In this document: positions 63,209 to 64,000 of the stretch, one piece after another
How the letters are laid out: the number at the start of each line of letters is the position of its first letter
Numbering within the stretch: the stretch's first letter is position 1
DNA from: Paracoccaceae bacterium
GTDB taxonomy: Bacteria > Pseudomonadota > Alphaproteobacteria > Rhodobacterales > Rhodobacteraceae
Assembly (NCBI GenBank): GCA_020446815.1
Contig: JAGRDY010000023.1
Coordinates: forward strand, 62,001-126,000
Direction of reading: 5' to 3'
Length of the DNA: 64,000 nucleotides
The notes under the pieces: generated by a model
The model's database searches: none
What the model was told of the DNA's origin: nothing
What the model saw: the letters and a program-made list of their open reading frames with translations, nothing else
Program-made: the position numbers and the translations under genes

Positions 63209-64000
63209 ATGAAATTCAACCTTTTGAAAGTGCTGGGCGCCAGCGCGGTTCTTAGCTTCACTGCGGCTGGTGCGGTCTGGTCAACCGAATGCATCGCCCC
63301 GGCCAACCCCGGCGGCGGTTGGGATTTTACCTGCCGTCAGGTCGGCAAGATCCTTTTCGATATCCACCAGGTGGACGCACCCGTGCAGGTCACCAACATG
63401 GCGGGCGCCGGTGGCGGGCTCGCCTTTTCCACGGTCGTGCATGAACGCAACACGGACGCTGATCTGATTGTTGCCGCATCATCGGCGACGACAACCCGGC
63501 TGGCTCAGAAAGCCTATGGTGACGCTACCGCCGATCAGGTGCGTTTCGTAGGTGCGATTGGCGCCGATCCGGGCGTTATCGTGGTTGCCCAGGACAGCCC
63601 TTTCAAGACCCTGACCGACATGGTTGACGCCATCAAGGCCGATCCGAGTTCGGTCGCCTTCGCCGGGGGTTCCGCCGCCGGTGGTTTTGACCATATGAAG
63701 CCGCTGCAAATCCTCAAGGCCGCCGGCTTCAACGACATCACGGCGGTCAAGTACATCGGCGTCGATGGCGGCGCCGATGCGATTACCCAGACCGTGGGCG
63801 GTTTTACCCAGGCTATGACCGGCGATATGTCGGAAATCGTCGGTTTTCTCAAATCCGGCGAAGTGCGTGCGCTTGCCGTCCTGTCAGAAGAGCGGGTGCC
63901 CGGTTTCGAGGATATCCCGACGGCAAAGGAACAAGGCTATGACGTGGTCGCGGTGAACTGGCGCGGCTTTTATGTGCCTGGCGGTATCACCGATACCGAG
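63209..64000 (+). CDS. Tripartite tricarboxylate transporter receptor TctC-like (3' end outside window)
   Basis: Periplasmic substrate-binding protein of the TTT family that presents a carboxylate to TctAB. The visible 264 residues carry a signal peptide (SAVLSFTAAGAVWS), NPGGGWDFTCRQVGKIL, NMAGAGGGLA, and FAGGSAAGGFDH, all typical of the TctC/Bug fold. GGGAGGA lies immediately upstream of the ATG at 63209. It is divergent from the tctDE-like regulators, which probably control it; the transporter genes tctAB should follow outside the window. Confidence 0.9.
   Translation, partial: MKFNLLKVLGASAVLSFTAAGAVWSTECIAPANPGGGWDFTCRQVGKILFDIHQVDAPVQVTNMAGAGGGLAFSTVVHERNTDADLIVAASSATTTRLAQKAYGDATADQVRFVGAIGADPGVIVVAQDSPFKTLTDMVDAIKADPSSVAFAGGSAAGGFDHMKPLQILKAAGFNDITAVKYIGVDGGADAITQTVGGFTQAMTGDMSEIVGFLKSGEVRALAVLSEERVPGFEDIPTAKEQGYDVVAVNWRGFYVPGGITDTE

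Noticed and set aside
1..64000. CRISPR arrays, insertion sequences, prophage, tRNA or rRNA genes
   Set aside because: No direct-repeat arrays, transposase motifs, phage structural genes or cloverleaf-forming segments were recognised by eye; a tRNA scan would be decisive for short RNA genes.

Overview
High-GC DNA (my impression is 60-65 % GC) from a Rhodobacterales-type alphaproteobacterium. The assignment rests on gene order and gene content: a gene block running hemJ-rho-mnmE-mnmG-rsmG-parA-parB away from one side of an origin-like gap, and maf-aroE-coaE-dnaQ running away from the other side; hrcA-grpE divergent from rph-rdgB-hemW; a UbiG-type ubiquinone methyltransferase; and TamA/TamB. No rRNA, tRNA, CRISPR array, prophage or insertion sequence was seen. 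The window is one chromosomal replication-origin neighbourhood with a metabolic accessory stretch on its left.

Layout. 1-1415: end of a polysaccharide cluster (partial family-2 glycosyltransferase and an FkbM methyltransferase). 1440-9936: a catabolic stretch with a 1-Cys peroxiredoxin, an aldehyde dehydrogenase, a non-pyrrolysine MttB-superfamily methyltransferase and two large flavin/4Fe-4S oxidoreductases, one of them a close relative of trimethylamine dehydrogenase with an altered substrate pocket. Together these look like a pathway for a methylated amine or betaine. 10257-16999: proline iminopeptidase, ubiG, an unknown protein, a MarR-nitrilase-glutaredoxin operon, ComF, an NDUFAF5-like methyltransferase and ferrochelatase. 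17004-20491: cell-envelope genes (a small secreted or anchored protein, two L,D-transpeptidases, a CAP-domain lipoprotein) and an rRNA methyltransferase. 20488-28308: ABC exporter, LysE exporter, CCA-adding enzyme, two Nudix hydrolases, Hsp33, and a divergent response-regulator/PP2C phosphatase plus HPt pair. 28350-42175: amino-acid metabolism (ilvA, argG, class IV aminotransferase), msrA, ribokinase, mutS, hrcA-grpE and rph-rdgB-ridA-hemW-DUF454. 42180-52735: the origin domain. 52724-60032: a sugar-phosphate transferase, a YihY-family membrane protein, and TamB/TamA. 60033-64000: a solute-binding protein, histidine kinase and response regulator operon divergent from a TctC-type binding protein that runs off the window.

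How it works together. The gap at 49571-49991 holds several near-consensus DnaA boxes, AT-rich tracts and short inverted repeats, and both flanking gene blocks point away from it, so it is my candidate oriC. ParA and ParB are encoded about 6-7 kb to its left, and two perfect 16-bp parS sites lie between them and the origin, one inside rsmG and one covering the start of mnmG. On the left, the MttB-like protein, the two flavoproteins and the aldehyde dehydrogenase could act in series: removal of a methyl group from a quaternary amine, oxidative demethylation of the tertiary or secondary amine, then oxidation of the released aldehyde. The substrate cannot be fixed from sequence alone.
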